Virus record (IMG/VR): IMGVR_UViG_3300030108_001866
Coordinates: 1 to 20,108 of that record
DNA: 20,108 nucleotides
Strand: one strand, 5' to 3'
From: a virus
Below the pieces are notes generated by a model. It saw nothing but the letters and a program-made list of their open reading frames with translations, ran no database searches and had not been told where the DNA came from. How positions within the stretch are numbered: position 1 is the stretch's first letter; every line of letters starts with the position of its first letter. A program made the position numbers and the translations under genes. Positions 14,196 through 19,771 of the stretch are shown piece after piece.

Positions 14196-14399
14196 TTATT
14201 CTCCCTTGTTTAGAATCATGTAGACACGTTGTCTACTAATGTTCGCAGCTTTACTAATCGTTATTACTGAATGACCCTCTACTAAACATTCCTTTATTAG
14301 TTTAGTTCTACGGTCTGACAGTTCTTGTAACTCGTCTCTCTTTGAGTCCATAAGAACTTGATTGAATTGTAGGTCCTGCATTTTACTCATCAGGCTCAT
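14196..14399 (-). CDS. Small helix-turn-helix DNA-binding protein, 67 aa
   Basis: The C-terminal half, RTKLIKECLVEGHSVITISKAANISRQRVYMILNKGE, has the resolvase/Trp-repressor type helix-turn-helix pattern: a helix, a turn after GHSV, ISKAANIS, then the recognition helix RQRVYMIL. The N-terminal half is a probable coiled coil that could dimerise (KMQDLQFNQVLMDSKRDELQEL). It may regulate phage transcription. Its TAA directly abuts the annealing gene ATG, and its start overlaps the upstream membrane protein by 17 nt. Confidence 0.75.
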   Translation of the reverse strand: MSLMSKMQDLQFNQVLMDSKRDELQELSDRRTKLIKECLVEGHSVITISKAANISRQRVYMILNKGE

Positions 14400-14616
14400 A
14401 CCATTCTTGTATGTTTCCAGGTCTTGTTCTGACTCCTGTATTAAGATTTATAATTTCATACATGTCTTTGTACTCTTCCATATTATATTTTCTTAAATCA
14501 GTTATTGTCATACCAAATCCCTCTAATACGTCTCTCAGTATACGCAACGCACTAATCATAAAACCCACAAGCAAAACAATTATTATGCTCGCTGCGATTA
14601 GTAATTGCATTTCCAT
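14383..14616 (-). CDS. Single-pass membrane protein, 77 aa
   Basis: Residues of about 3-26 are a clear hydrophobic helix (MQLLIAASIIIVLLVGFMI). A helix with mixed charge (LRILRDVLEGFGMTITDLRK) and a hydrophilic tail with many acidic residues (GNIQEWYEPDE) follow. It probably anchors in the inner membrane with its tail in the cytoplasm. The start forms a TAATG overlap with the 87-aa gene. The function is not recognised. Membrane proteins in early phage operons are often host-takeover or exclusion factors, but nothing here proves that. Confidence 0.7.
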   Translation of the reverse strand: MEMQLLIAASIIIVLLVGFMISALRILRDVLEGFGMTITDLRKYNMEEYKDMYEIINLNTGVRTRPGNIQEWYEPDE

Positions 14617-14879
14617 TATTCTTCTTCCTTGAATGCCTCGTTCTCAAATGTGTCAGGATTGTCTGCAACGTACTGTCCCTTTTCATTTCTAGCACGTACT
14701 AACTCTCCGTCCTCATCTACTTCTAATCTTTGTACAACAACAGGCATTGTTGCAGTTAAAGATGTAAGTATTACTTCGTTCTTTACACGAATCACATTAG
14801 CTTGAAAGACTTGTTTGTCATCCACTTTAACGTCTAGCATTTCTCCTATTAAGTTTTCCATTGTTTTTTCCTCCGTCAT
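14616..14879 (-). CDS. Hypothetical acidic protein, 87 aa
   Basis: No family is recognised. Alternating strands (MLDVKVDDKQVFQANVIRVKNEVILTS; MPVVVQRLEVDEDGELVRA) suggest a small beta-barrel, and the tail is acidic (FENEAFKEEE). The ATG at 14879 overlaps the upstream TGA as ATGA. A second ATG at 14861 has a stronger GGAGG ribosome binding site about 8 nt before it, so the true product may be 81 aa. Confidence 0.7.
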   Translation of the reverse strand: MTEEKTMENLIGEMLDVKVDDKQVFQANVIRVKNEVILTSLTATMPVVVQRLEVDEDGELVRARNEKGQYVADNPDTFENEAFKEEE

Positions 14880-15088
14880 TCTTCCTCAGCTTTCTCTCTT
14901 AACTCGTTCATAGTTTGCATGTTGAAATTAAAATCAATTACAAATTGTTCAACCAACCTATCAATCTTATGAACATCATATTTATTTAACTTGATACTTG
15001 ATTGTGAAACTTCTTGCCCACCACAAGCATTTGCTAGATTTATAGCCCATTTTTTTAGTACCTTAGGCTCACTAAATAAATTAGCCAT
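14876..15088 (-). CDS. Hypothetical small helical protein, 70 aa
   Basis: No family is recognised. It is predicted mostly helical, with KVLKKWAINLANACGG at the start and a long amphipathic end (HKIDRLVEQFVIDFNFNMQTMNELREKAEEE). A good AAGGAGAG ribosome binding site precedes the ATG. It ends in an ATGA overlap with the 87-aa gene and is part of the long unit that begins near 16810. Confidence 0.7.
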   Translation of the reverse strand: MANLFSEPKVLKKWAINLANACGGQEVSQSSIKLNKYDVHKIDRLVEQFVIDFNFNMQTMNELREKAEEE

Positions 15089-15117
15089 TACTCTCCTTTT
15101 CCTATATTGTTTGCTAT

Positions 15118-15303
15118 CTATACAACAACAGTAGAGGTGGTCGTAAATTTAACGACATAACGTCCTGGTTCGTCTTTCAGTTCTCTTACCTGCTCGCCTG
15201 CTTTGACGAGAGAATCGAACTCCCATGAACGTTCCTCATTACTGTATATATCTATAGCTGTAACTATATACATCATATCTTTTATGTTACTACATATTGT
15301 CAT
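15118..15303 (-). CDS. Hypothetical small protein, 61 aa (start uncertain)
   Basis: Core MYIVTAIDIYSNEERSWEFDSLVKAGEQVRELKDEPGRYVVKFTTTSTVVV has the beta-alpha-beta look of small phage modulator-type proteins, with a strand, a helix with KAGEQVRELK and two final strands. No family is certain. The first ATG at 15303 has no ribosome binding site. The double Met at codons 10-11 (15276/15273) starts directly at the conserved-looking core and has a weak AAAAGAT before it, so it may be the real start. Confidence 0.6.
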   Translation of the reverse strand: MTICSNIKDMMYIVTAIDIYSNEERSWEFDSLVKAGEQVRELKDEPGRYVVKFTTTSTVVV

Positions 15304-15316
15304 GCTTTGTAAATAA

Positions 15317-15601
15317 TTATTGAACTAACTTCAATTGATTATTTGTCTCCTCATCAGGCATAGACAATAGATAATAAACATAGTGTCCCTTTTCTTTTCC
15401 TTGTACTGTTGCTATGTCCCAACCCTCATCTCTAAGATTGTGCAGCAGTCCTCCGAATCTTGTACATCGTAACTCAAAAACAAACTCTCCATTGCTTATT
15501 GGCTTGTCGTCTCTGAATGTTACCAATGCCCAGGCAATCAAATCTTTTTTAGATTTAACATACCAGGGAACTGTTCTATTTCTAAATGATTCTACAATCA
15601 C
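15317..15601 (-). CDS. Winged-helix-like DNA-binding protein, 94 aa, GTG start
   Basis: The pattern SKKDLIAWALVTFRDDKPISNGEFVFEL, then RFGGLLHNLRDEGWDIATVQ, then KGHYVYYLL fits a winged helix: helix, turn, recognition helix ending in LRDEGW, and a two-strand wing. Phage proteins with this LR(K/D)EGW element are common small regulators. The GTG start is supported by a strong AGGAGG 4-5 nt upstream and by the GTGA overlap with the preceding 38-aa gene. Confidence 0.7.
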   Translation of the reverse strand: MIVESFRNRTVPWYVKSKKDLIAWALVTFRDDKPISNGEFVFELRCTRFGGLLHNLRDEGWDIATVQGKEKGHYVYYLLSMPDEETNNQLKLVQ

Positions 15602-15714
15602 TCTTCCTCCTGTATCTCTTGTATCCTGGCGTCAGTTAGCATATTGATAACTAAGTCAGGATTATTTTTATAGTCCCTGTTCTTAAATTTTATCCAGTAT
15701 GTTTTGCTGTTCAT
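15598..15714 (-). CDS. Hypothetical small protein, 38 aa
   Basis: The frame reads MNSKTYWIKFKNRDYKNNP, then DLVINMLTDARIQEIQEEE. It is a basic N-terminal half and an acidic helical end. No family is recognised. The ATG overlaps the upstream TGA (ATGA), a strong GGAGGT lies before it, and its own TGA overlaps the next GTG start. These couplings make it a credible gene despite its size. Confidence 0.65.
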   Translation of the reverse strand: MNSKTYWIKFKNRDYKNNPDLVINMLTDARIQEIQEEE

Positions 15715-15899
15715 AGATTACCTCCAGTAGAAGTAACTGGATATTGATGCAAAGCATAATAAGTATTAGGGTCCTCCTCCAAAGGAATTGGATTTTCTAT
15801 TTCTTTATACAAAAATAAAGATAAAGTTTTAAAATATTCAGTCCTCGTTTGAGTTCCTCTATAACTTAAAGTAATGTTCCAACCTTTCCAAAGTTTCAT
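15711..15899 (-). CDS. Hypothetical small protein, 62 aa
   Basis: No family is recognised. It is rich in aromatic residues (LWKGWNITLSYRG; FKTLSLFLYKEIEN; TYYALHQYP) with one central helix and no membrane span that I would call. The ATG at 15899 overlaps the end of the 104-aa gene by 1 nt (TAATG), and its TGA overlaps the next ATG. It is held in frame by these couplings. Confidence 0.65.
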   Translation of the reverse strand: MKLWKGWNITLSYRGTQTRTEYFKTLSLFLYKEIENPIPLEEDPNTYYALHQYPVTSTGGNL

Positions 15900-16213
15900 T
15901 AGAACGGTGGCTCCGTGCTTGCACCGTCAATGGCTGCTTGTTCTGATAGGTCTGCTCTTTCAACTTCTTTATACAGAACTCTTAACTCTCTAAGCTGCTG
16001 CATTAATACCATGCGTGTTACATCGTATCGTGCATACCTAAAGTCGCTCCACCATTTGATACTGCTTTTCTTTTCTTTGTTTATTATTGACAACTCGTAC
16101 TCAATTCTTTCAATCAAGTGTTCAATAATATCGTATGCGTCAGGGCATCCCCTAAATATAGATTTCATATTTTCTCCTTTGTTTTCATTAAGTTCAATAA
16201 GTTCCCAAGCCAT
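15899..16213 (-). CDS. Hypothetical helical protein, 104 aa (or 89 aa)
   Basis: No family is recognised. The centre is a long helical region (DAYDIIEHLIERIEYELSIINKEKK; YDVTRMVLMQQLRELRVLYKEVERADL) that probably forms a coiled coil, with a flexible end (DGASTEPPF). The ATG at 16213 forms a TAATG overlap with the upstream 45-aa gene. Met16 at 16168 has the AAAGGAG ribosome binding site typical of this phage, 5 nt or so before it, so an 89-aa product is equally possible. Confidence 0.7.
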   Translation of the reverse strand: MAWELIELNENKGENMKSIFRGCPDAYDIIEHLIERIEYELSIINKEKKSSIKWWSDFRYARYDVTRMVLMQQLRELRVLYKEVERADLSEQAAIDGASTEPPF

Positions 16214-16350
16214 TACTCTTGCTCCCTTACTTTCTTATTGTGTTGTTTCTCTAACTGTTCTGCATGTAGCTTTAGTCCATAAGTTTGATGATTCTTTTGT
16301 GTCCCACCTTTCTTATTAGATGCTAGCCTGCGTCTTGTAGCTCGATTCAT
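16213..16350 (-). CDS. Small, very basic protein, 45 aa
   Basis: The frame encodes MNRATRRRLASNKKGG followed by a Gln/His/Lys-rich helix (LKLHAEQLEKQHNKKVREQE). About a third of the residues are Arg, Lys or His, so binding to nucleic acid is plausible. It has a strong GAGGAGG ribosome binding site and TAATG overlaps at both ends. Confidence 0.65.
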   Translation of the reverse strand: MNRATRRRLASNKKGGTQKNHQTYGLKLHAEQLEKQHNKKVREQE

Positions 16351-16568
16351 TATTCCTCCTCTGTAACTCCTACAACTCTGTTTAATAAAAGTTCTTCGTT
16401 AGGATTTTCAACAAACAAATCCATAGCGTGTTCCTCTGCTTGTTCTTTGCTATCAGCATTAACAACAACTGATACTTCACGTTCTATTTCTACTACAAAA
16501 GATTTTGTACCTAATATCTCTTGTAATTCCTCTGTATGAACTTTTACTGTACGATATTCTTTAGCCAT
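16350..16568 (-). CDS. Hypothetical small protein, 72 aa
   Basis: The central part, SFVVEIEREVSVVVNADSKEQAEEHAMDLFVENP, is a strand-strand-helix unit of a kind seen in many tiny phage proteins, with ADSKEQAEEHA as the helix start. No precise family is claimed. A GAGGAGGAATA leader precedes the ATG, which also overlaps the upstream stop (TAATG). Confidence 0.7.
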   Translation of the reverse strand: MAKEYRTVKVHTEELQEILGTKSFVVEIEREVSVVVNADSKEQAEEHAMDLFVENPNEELLLNRVVGVTEEE

Positions 16569-16810
16569 TATTCCTCCTCCATTTTTACAAAGGCTCCGTC
16601 TTTCATCTCCATTGCGTATGCGTATGTAACTTTATCCACATACTTAGGTTTGTATTCACGCAGCCAACCCTGTACTTTTCTTTCTGCATCTGCTTTATCT
16701 ATACCTAGTATTGGGAACTCTCCCGATACTAGGAATATATATTTCTTTAGCATATATATCTCCTCTATCTCGTTGTCTAAGTCGTCTAACAATTGCTCAT
16801 CAAACCACAT
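16568..16810 (-). CDS. Hypothetical small protein, 80 aa (leaderless) or 61 aa
   Basis: No family is recognised. The region MLKKYIFLVSGEFPILGIDKADAERKVQGWL shows a strand followed by a DKADAERKVQ helix, much like the neighbouring 72-aa protein, and YVDKVTYAYAMEM gives a last strand. The ATG at 16810 lies 1 nt after the GTCTAAGT box of promoter copy B and has no ribosome binding site, so this form would need a leaderless message. Met20 at 16753 has a strong GAGGAG about 6 nt upstream and would give 61 aa. Confidence 0.65.
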   Translation of the reverse strand: MWFDEQLLDDLDNEIEEIYMLKKYIFLVSGEFPILGIDKADAERKVQGWLREYKPKYVDKVTYAYAMEMKDGAFVKMEEE

Positions 16811-16811
16811 A

Positions 16812-16843
16812 ACTTAGACTGTTCTATTACTTAATTGGTTACA
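16812..16843 (-). promoter_or_regulatory. ECF-like bipartite promoter, copy B
   Basis: On the minus strand TGTAACC (16843-16837), 17 nt, GTCTAAGT (16819-16812). The ATG at 16810 comes 1 nt later, unlike the 23-30 nt leaders of the other copies. The TAA inside TGTAACC is also the stop codon of the upstream 69-aa gene. It heads the longest leftward unit, 16810 to 12723. Confidence 0.75.
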
Positions 16844-17048
16844 TAGATATTTCACTATTGCCCCAAACTTTTACTACTGACCTTAAAATAAAATACAATT
16901 GCTCTTTCTGTTCCTCGTTAAACAATGCGTCCTCCTCAATCATTTTCATTGTAAGTGTCACAATCTTTATGACCCTGGGATTATTTACTTCCCACATGTC
17001 TGACTGCTGCACTTGGTCTTTCAGTATCTCAAATCGTCTATCTATCAT
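16839..17048 (-). CDS. Hypothetical helical protein, 69 aa
   Basis: No family is recognised. It is mostly helical (RFEILKDQVQQSDMWEV; VIKIVTLTMKMIEEDALFNEEQKEQLYFILRSVVKVW) and amphipathic, with no membrane span. The ATG overlaps the upstream TGA as ATGA. A GGAGAG lies upstream. Its stop codon is embedded in the -35-like box of promoter copy B, so gene end and promoter share bases. Confidence 0.7.
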   Translation of the reverse strand: MIDRRFEILKDQVQQSDMWEVNNPRVIKIVTLTMKMIEEDALFNEEQKEQLYFILRSVVKVWGNSEISM

Positions 17049-17377
17049 TTTTCATTTTCTCTCCAATAAATTCTTAGGCTGCACCTCACACGTCTTGGAG
17101 GTACTTTTCTAAACCAGTCCGTGTTGCGTCTTACTGCGTCAGATAATCCCTGAGTATATCTTGTACCAGTTGGAGGCAAAGAGTTTGCAATTGATATAAC
17201 TAATTTCCCCTGCTTTATGCTTGGGGCATCAATAAAATTATCTGCCCTGCCTCCTGCGTCTCCTAATCCTGATATGTTAGAACGTTCCCTGCCGTCCTCT
17301 CTTGTCAGTCTTACGTGAAACGGTCCATATACTTGTGGTGGTATCTCCCACGGAAATTGTACTGGTGGTTTCTCCAA
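17045..17377 (-). CDS. Hypothetical Pro/Arg-rich protein, 110 aa, TTG start
   Basis: No family is recognised. It is unlike its neighbours: rich in Pro, Arg and Gly (EKPPVQFPWEIPPQVYGPF; RKVPPRRVRCSLRIYW), with a central GKLVISIANSLPPTGTRYTQG that recalls small virion completion proteins. Its DNA is also visibly richer in G and C than nearby genes. No ATG or GTG exists in the first part of the frame. The TTG directly follows the upstream TAG, with GGGAG about 9 nt before it, so I take TTG as the start. Confidence 0.6.
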   Translation of the reverse strand: MEKPPVQFPWEIPPQVYGPFHVRLTREDGRERSNISGLGDAGGRADNFIDAPSIKQGKLVISIANSLPPTGTRYTQGLSDAVRRNTDWFRKVPPRRVRCSLRIYWRENEK

Positions 17378-17695
17378 CTAGATTAACTCCCGTATCTTTT
17401 CGTGGCTGCATACTTTCTCGTGCAGTAGATTATATATATTTATTTGCAGTTGTCTTATAATGTTTTCGCCCTCGTAAGGTGCATCTCCTAGCCATACGTC
17501 TGACCAGTCCTGCCCCTCCAACTCGTTGGCGAACTCTATAACACCACTATTATAAATTGGTACGTAACCATCAACCATTTCAGTAACTATGTCTTGAGGG
17601 TAACTGTGGTCATTGTCTTTCAGTTCCTCCTCTATCTCTGTCACAATCTCCTCAATAAAGTTGTTCATAATAAATCGCTCTTTTGTTTCTTCCAT
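17378..17695 (-). CDS. Hypothetical acidic protein, 105 aa
   Basis: No family is recognised. An acidic helix (NFIEEIVTEIEEELKDNDHSYP) is followed by DIVTEMVDGYVPIYNSGVIEFANEL and a C-terminal helix (ENIIRQLQINIYNLLHEKV). This helical layout, with a YVPIYNSG loop, is like small phage proteins of unknown function. The frame stays open to a TTG at 17725, but the ATG at 17695 has a strong GAGGAGG and a TAATG overlap with the upstream stop, so it is the start. Confidence 0.75.
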   Translation of the reverse strand: MEETKERFIMNNFIEEIVTEIEEELKDNDHSYPQDIVTEMVDGYVPIYNSGVIEFANELEGQDWSDVWLGDAPYEGENIIRQLQINIYNLLHEKVCSHEKIRELI

Positions 17696-17904
17696 TATTC
17701 CTCCTCGCAATCTTCTATACCCCAACCCTCACGAAGTCCGGAGTATATTAAACAATCTTGGTAAGCATTTACTCTTGCTTGCTGCATCAAAGTTTCTCGT
17801 TCTGTTCGTTCAGTTTGTTGTTCCTTTGGGATAAACCATAATTTATTTAAACTATCTTGTGCAACTTCCAACATTTTACGAATTTCTCGTTCTGCTTTTG
17901 TCAT
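17695..17904 (-). CDS. Hypothetical helical protein, 69 aa
   Basis: No family is recognised. It is a helical protein (KAEREIRKMLEVAQDSLNKLWF; TERETLMQQARVNAYQDCLIYSGL) with an acidic end (IEDCEEE). A strong GAGGAGG ribosome binding site precedes the ATG, and its stop overlaps the next ATG. A 13-nt gap separates it from the upstream gene. Confidence 0.7.
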   Translation of the reverse strand: MTKAEREIRKMLEVAQDSLNKLWFIPKEQQTERTERETLMQQARVNAYQDCLIYSGLREGWGIEDCEEE

Positions 17905-17917
17905 TATTCCTCCTCTG

Positions 17918-18139
17918 TTAATCTTTAAACAAATTTAATCGTTGTCTTAAATAAAAATCTTCCCATTCACTAACACTCATAAAGTTTTCTCTTACTAATT
18001 TACTTGTTTTATGAATAGTAAATTCTGGAATATTTCTATCTTTCCAGTTATAAAATGGCTCTCTTGATATATTTAATTGTATATCTTTATTACCATATTT
18101 TTTTTGTACTTGTTTCCAAGTCAATGTATTTGTTTTCAT
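17918..18139 (-). CDS. Cro-like DNA-binding protein candidate, 73 aa
   Basis: The segment LTWKQVQKKYGNKDIQLNISREPFYNWKDRNIPE follows the Cro-type plan: a first helix, a turn, then a recognition helix with S-x-x-x-x-Y-x-WKDR-x-IPE. The remaining part (KLVRENFMSVSEWEDFYLRQRL) is helical. It could act as an early-gene regulator. The helix-turn-helix is suggestive but not certain. The ATG overlaps the upstream TAA, with GGGGAG before it. Confidence 0.6.
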   Translation of the reverse strand: MKTNTLTWKQVQKKYGNKDIQLNISREPFYNWKDRNIPEFTIHKTSKLVRENFMSVSEWEDFYLRQRLNLFKD

Positions 18140-18423
18140 TATTCATCTCCCCAATATAATCTTGACCCGTCTTCGCTCCAGTAAGAGCCGTCCTCGGTCT
18201 TGTGTGTGTAAAAGTCCTCTTGCATTTCCTCCTCGGATAACTTCTCTAGCTCTCCGTAATCCTGCTCGAACTCCCAACCACACTCGTTGAGCCTAACCCA
18301 ACTCATCTTGTCGCCTCCACCGTTTTGTGTAAGCTCCGTAATATATTCGATTGCGTCACTTTCACTCTCAGCAGACACCCAAGCCTCGCTTTCTTGTGTG
18401 TATTTTACTTTGTACAGTTTCAT
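18139..18423 (-). CDS. Hypothetical acidic protein, 94 aa
   Basis: The start, MKLYKVKYTQESEAWVSAESESDAIEYITEL, is the strand-strand-helix unit seen in many small phage proteins, also in the 72-aa and 80-aa genes here. The rest is very acidic and rich in Trp and Tyr (WEFEQDYGELEKLSEEEMQEDF; YWSEDGSRLYWGDE). Such acidic, aromatic-rich proteins can mimic DNA, but I infer this only from composition. TAATG overlaps lie at both ends. Confidence 0.7.
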   Translation of the reverse strand: MKLYKVKYTQESEAWVSAESESDAIEYITELTQNGGGDKMSWVRLNECGWEFEQDYGELEKLSEEEMQEDFYTHKTEDGSYWSEDGSRLYWGDE

Positions 18424-18617
18424 TATTTAACCTCCGTTACTTGTACTGGTACAATTTCAATGTATTCAACACAATCATTGCAGTGATATTCTTTGTCGCT
18501 TGGCTCATTGAATATCAGTATGTTTTCGTGGTCCTCATTGATATATTGTTCAACTATTCCTAGTCTATATATCCAGGTACCTCTACAATTTTTACATACC
18601 CACTTTGTTGTTTCCAT
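18423..18617 (-). CDS. Zinc-ribbon protein, 64 aa
   Basis: Two CxxC pairs, CKNC (8-11) and CNDC (46-49), are spaced as in a zinc ribbon, with strands between them (TWIYRLGIVEQYI; ENILIF). It probably binds one zinc ion and may contact nucleic acid or protein. It is the first gene after promoter copy C, with an ACAAAGGAG leader. Its stop overlaps the next ATG. Confidence 0.75.
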   Translation of the reverse strand: METTKWVCKNCRGTWIYRLGIVEQYINEDHENILIFNEPSDKEYHCNDCVEYIEIVPVQVTEVK

Positions 18618-18640
18618 TTATCTCTCCTTTGTTTAGTATT

Positions 18641-18672
18641 ACTTAGACTGTGCAGCCTCCGAAAAGGTTACA
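18641..18672 (-). promoter_or_regulatory. ECF-like bipartite promoter, copy C
   Basis: On the minus strand TGTAACC (18672-18666), 17 nt, GTCTAAGT (18648-18641), then a 23-nt leader with ACAAAGGAG and the ATG at 18617. The TAA within TGTAACC is the stop codon of the upstream 68-aa gene. It heads the unit 18617 to 16839. Confidence 0.8.
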
Positions 18673-18874
18673 CAAATTCTCCTCTTTGTTCTCCTACGTG
18701 ATAGCTCGTAATAAAATCAAACCTCTCATTAGTGTGATTTAATCCGTACTTGTCCATAATATATTCGATACTTTCTCCGTGCATTAGGTCCTGCTCAAGG
18801 TCGTATCTTTCATCCCTCGTTAGTCCCGATATGTCGTAACTAACTTGCTTTTGTATCTCTAATCTATCCTCCAT
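18668..18874 (-). CDS. Hypothetical small protein, 68 aa
   Basis: No family is recognised. It is helical and acidic (MEDRLEIQKQVSYDISGLTRDERYDLEQDLMHGESIEYIMDKYGL); the last part, GESIEYIMDKYGL, could be half of a helix-turn-helix. The ATG overlaps the upstream stop (TAATG), and a GGAGGAATA leader precedes it. Its own stop lies inside the -35-like box of promoter copy C. Confidence 0.7.
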   Translation of the reverse strand: MEDRLEIQKQVSYDISGLTRDERYDLEQDLMHGESIEYIMDKYGLNHTNERFDFITSYHVGEQRGEFV

Positions 18875-19014
18875 TATTCCTCCACTCTATAAGTTGCACT
18901 CGTATTTACTAATGCAAACTCGATTTGTTTTATGTCGTCCTCGGTTAAGTCCTCAGTATCTATAATTATTTTGTTGCCTAGATTTAGTTTATATTCTCCT
19001 ATTAATATTTCCAT
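18874..19014 (-). CDS. Hypothetical small protein, 46 aa
   Basis: The frame reads MEILIGEYKLNLGNKIII, then DTEDLTEDDIKQIEFALVNTS, then ATYRVEE. It looks like a strand pair plus a helix. No family is recognised. TAATG overlaps at both ends and an AAAGGAGG leader make it a real coding frame. Confidence 0.65.
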   Translation of the reverse strand: MEILIGEYKLNLGNKIIIDTEDLTEDDIKQIEFALVNTSATYRVEE

Positions 19015-19148
19015 TATTCCTCCTTTATTATTATTTCTAAATTATTATCTAATTCTTTTAAGAATTTAGATAAATCACCTGCGTAACTTACTTTAAAATT
19101 ATTATTGAATAAAGCATCAACAATAATTTGCCTAATGTCATCGTTCAT
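19014..19148 (-). CDS. Hypothetical small protein, 44 aa
   Basis: The frame reads MNDDIRQIIVDALFNNN, then FKVSYAGDLSKFLKELDNNLEIIIKEE. It is helical and acidic. No family is recognised. It has the standard ACAAAGGAGG leader, lies 24 nt after promoter copy D, and ends in a TAATG overlap, so it is the first gene of a three-gene unit. Confidence 0.65.
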   Translation of the reverse strand: MNDDIRQIIVDALFNNNFKVSYAGDLSKFLKELDNNLEIIIKEE

Positions 19149-19172
19149 TATTCCTCCTTTGTTTCTCTTATT

Positions 19173-19204
19173 ACTTAGACGGCATAACCCCCGAAGGGGT
19201 TACA
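19173..19204 (-). promoter_or_regulatory. ECF-like bipartite promoter, copy D
   Basis: On the minus strand TGTAACC (19204-19198), 17 nt, GTCTAAGT (19180-19173), then a 24-nt leader and the ATG at 19148. The -35 end and the spacer contain a perfect inverted repeat AACCCC-TTCG-GGGGTT. It heads the unit 19148 to 18668. Confidence 0.8.
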
Positions 19205-19216
19205 CATTATTTTTAT

Positions 19217-19468
19217 TTATTGGGCTGCTTTTAATATTTTGAGTTCTAAATCTTGCTCAAGCTCTACAACCCCACAGGCTTTGATAAATCTTTCATAGTC
19301 AAAATTATCATTGAACTTGGAGAACGTACTGCCCAAGTCATAAGCCATGTGCTTTAGTGTGAATAAGCTAATTTCTTTTTCTGTGTCGCTCATACCTTGG
19401 CTAAAAAATACCACGGTAGCCCTTTCATTAATATCCTTGGCGATTGCCTCGAAATGTTTTTTAGTCAT
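19217..19468 (-). CDS. Conserved small phage protein, 83 aa
   Basis: The opening KKHFEAIAKDINERA and the close NDNFDYERFIKACGV match a small protein frequent in phages, in which a helix with HFxxIAxxI is followed by a final FDxxRFxxACG motif. This is from recollection, and no function is known to me. It is a single-gene unit with an ACAAAGGAG leader, 26 nt after promoter copy E. Confidence 0.75.
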   Translation of the reverse strand: MTKKHFEAIAKDINERATVVFFSQGMSDTEKEISLFTLKHMAYDLGSTFSKFNDNFDYERFIKACGVVELEQDLELKILKAAQ

Positions 19469-19494
19469 TGTTTCTCCTTTGTTTTGTTTATATT

Positions 19495-19526
19495 ACTTAG
19501 ACTTAATTAGTTCTGATTTGGTTACA
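19495..19526 (-). promoter_or_regulatory. ECF-like bipartite promoter, copy E
   Basis: On the minus strand TGTAACC (19526-19520), 17 nt, GTCTAAGT (19502-19495), then a 26-nt leader and the ATG at 19468. An A7 run lies just upstream of the -35-like box. Confidence 0.8.
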
Positions 19527-19533
19527 GGTTTTT

Positions 19534-19743
19534 TTATATTCCTGTTTCTACTGCTTTTATTCCACAAGGATTGCAGAACATTCCCCATTTCATAAGATAA
19601 AAAGAATTAGCCGGAGCATATCCCTTTTCATTATTGATTTTCTCGCCGTAGTTCTCAGAATTGAGACTTTCAGCACACACGGCACAATTAGCCCCGTATC
19701 GTTCAAGGTTCTTATAATTTACCTCAGGTTTGAAAGTAGCCAT
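19534..19743 (-). CDS. Zinc-finger-like small protein, 69 aa
   Basis: Two CxxC pairs, CAVC (20-23) and CNPC (57-60), suggest one structural zinc site. Between them lies a Gly/Asn/Tyr-rich stretch (NYGEKINNEKGYAPANSFYLMKWGMF). The function is unknown. A host or RNA polymerase-binding role is possible for the first leftward gene but is not shown. It has an AAAGGAG leader 28 nt after promoter copy F and forms a unit of its own. Confidence 0.75.
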   Translation of the reverse strand: MATFKPEVNYKNLERYGANCAVCAESLNSENYGEKINNEKGYAPANSFYLMKWGMFCNPCGIKAVETGI

Positions 19744-19771
19744 TTTTTATATCTCCTTTATTGTCTGTACT

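Noticed and set aside
17696-17725. TTG-started extension of the 105-aa gene
   Set aside because: It runs over the ribosome binding site and the end of the upstream gene. The ATG at 17695 has GAGGAGG and a TAATG overlap.
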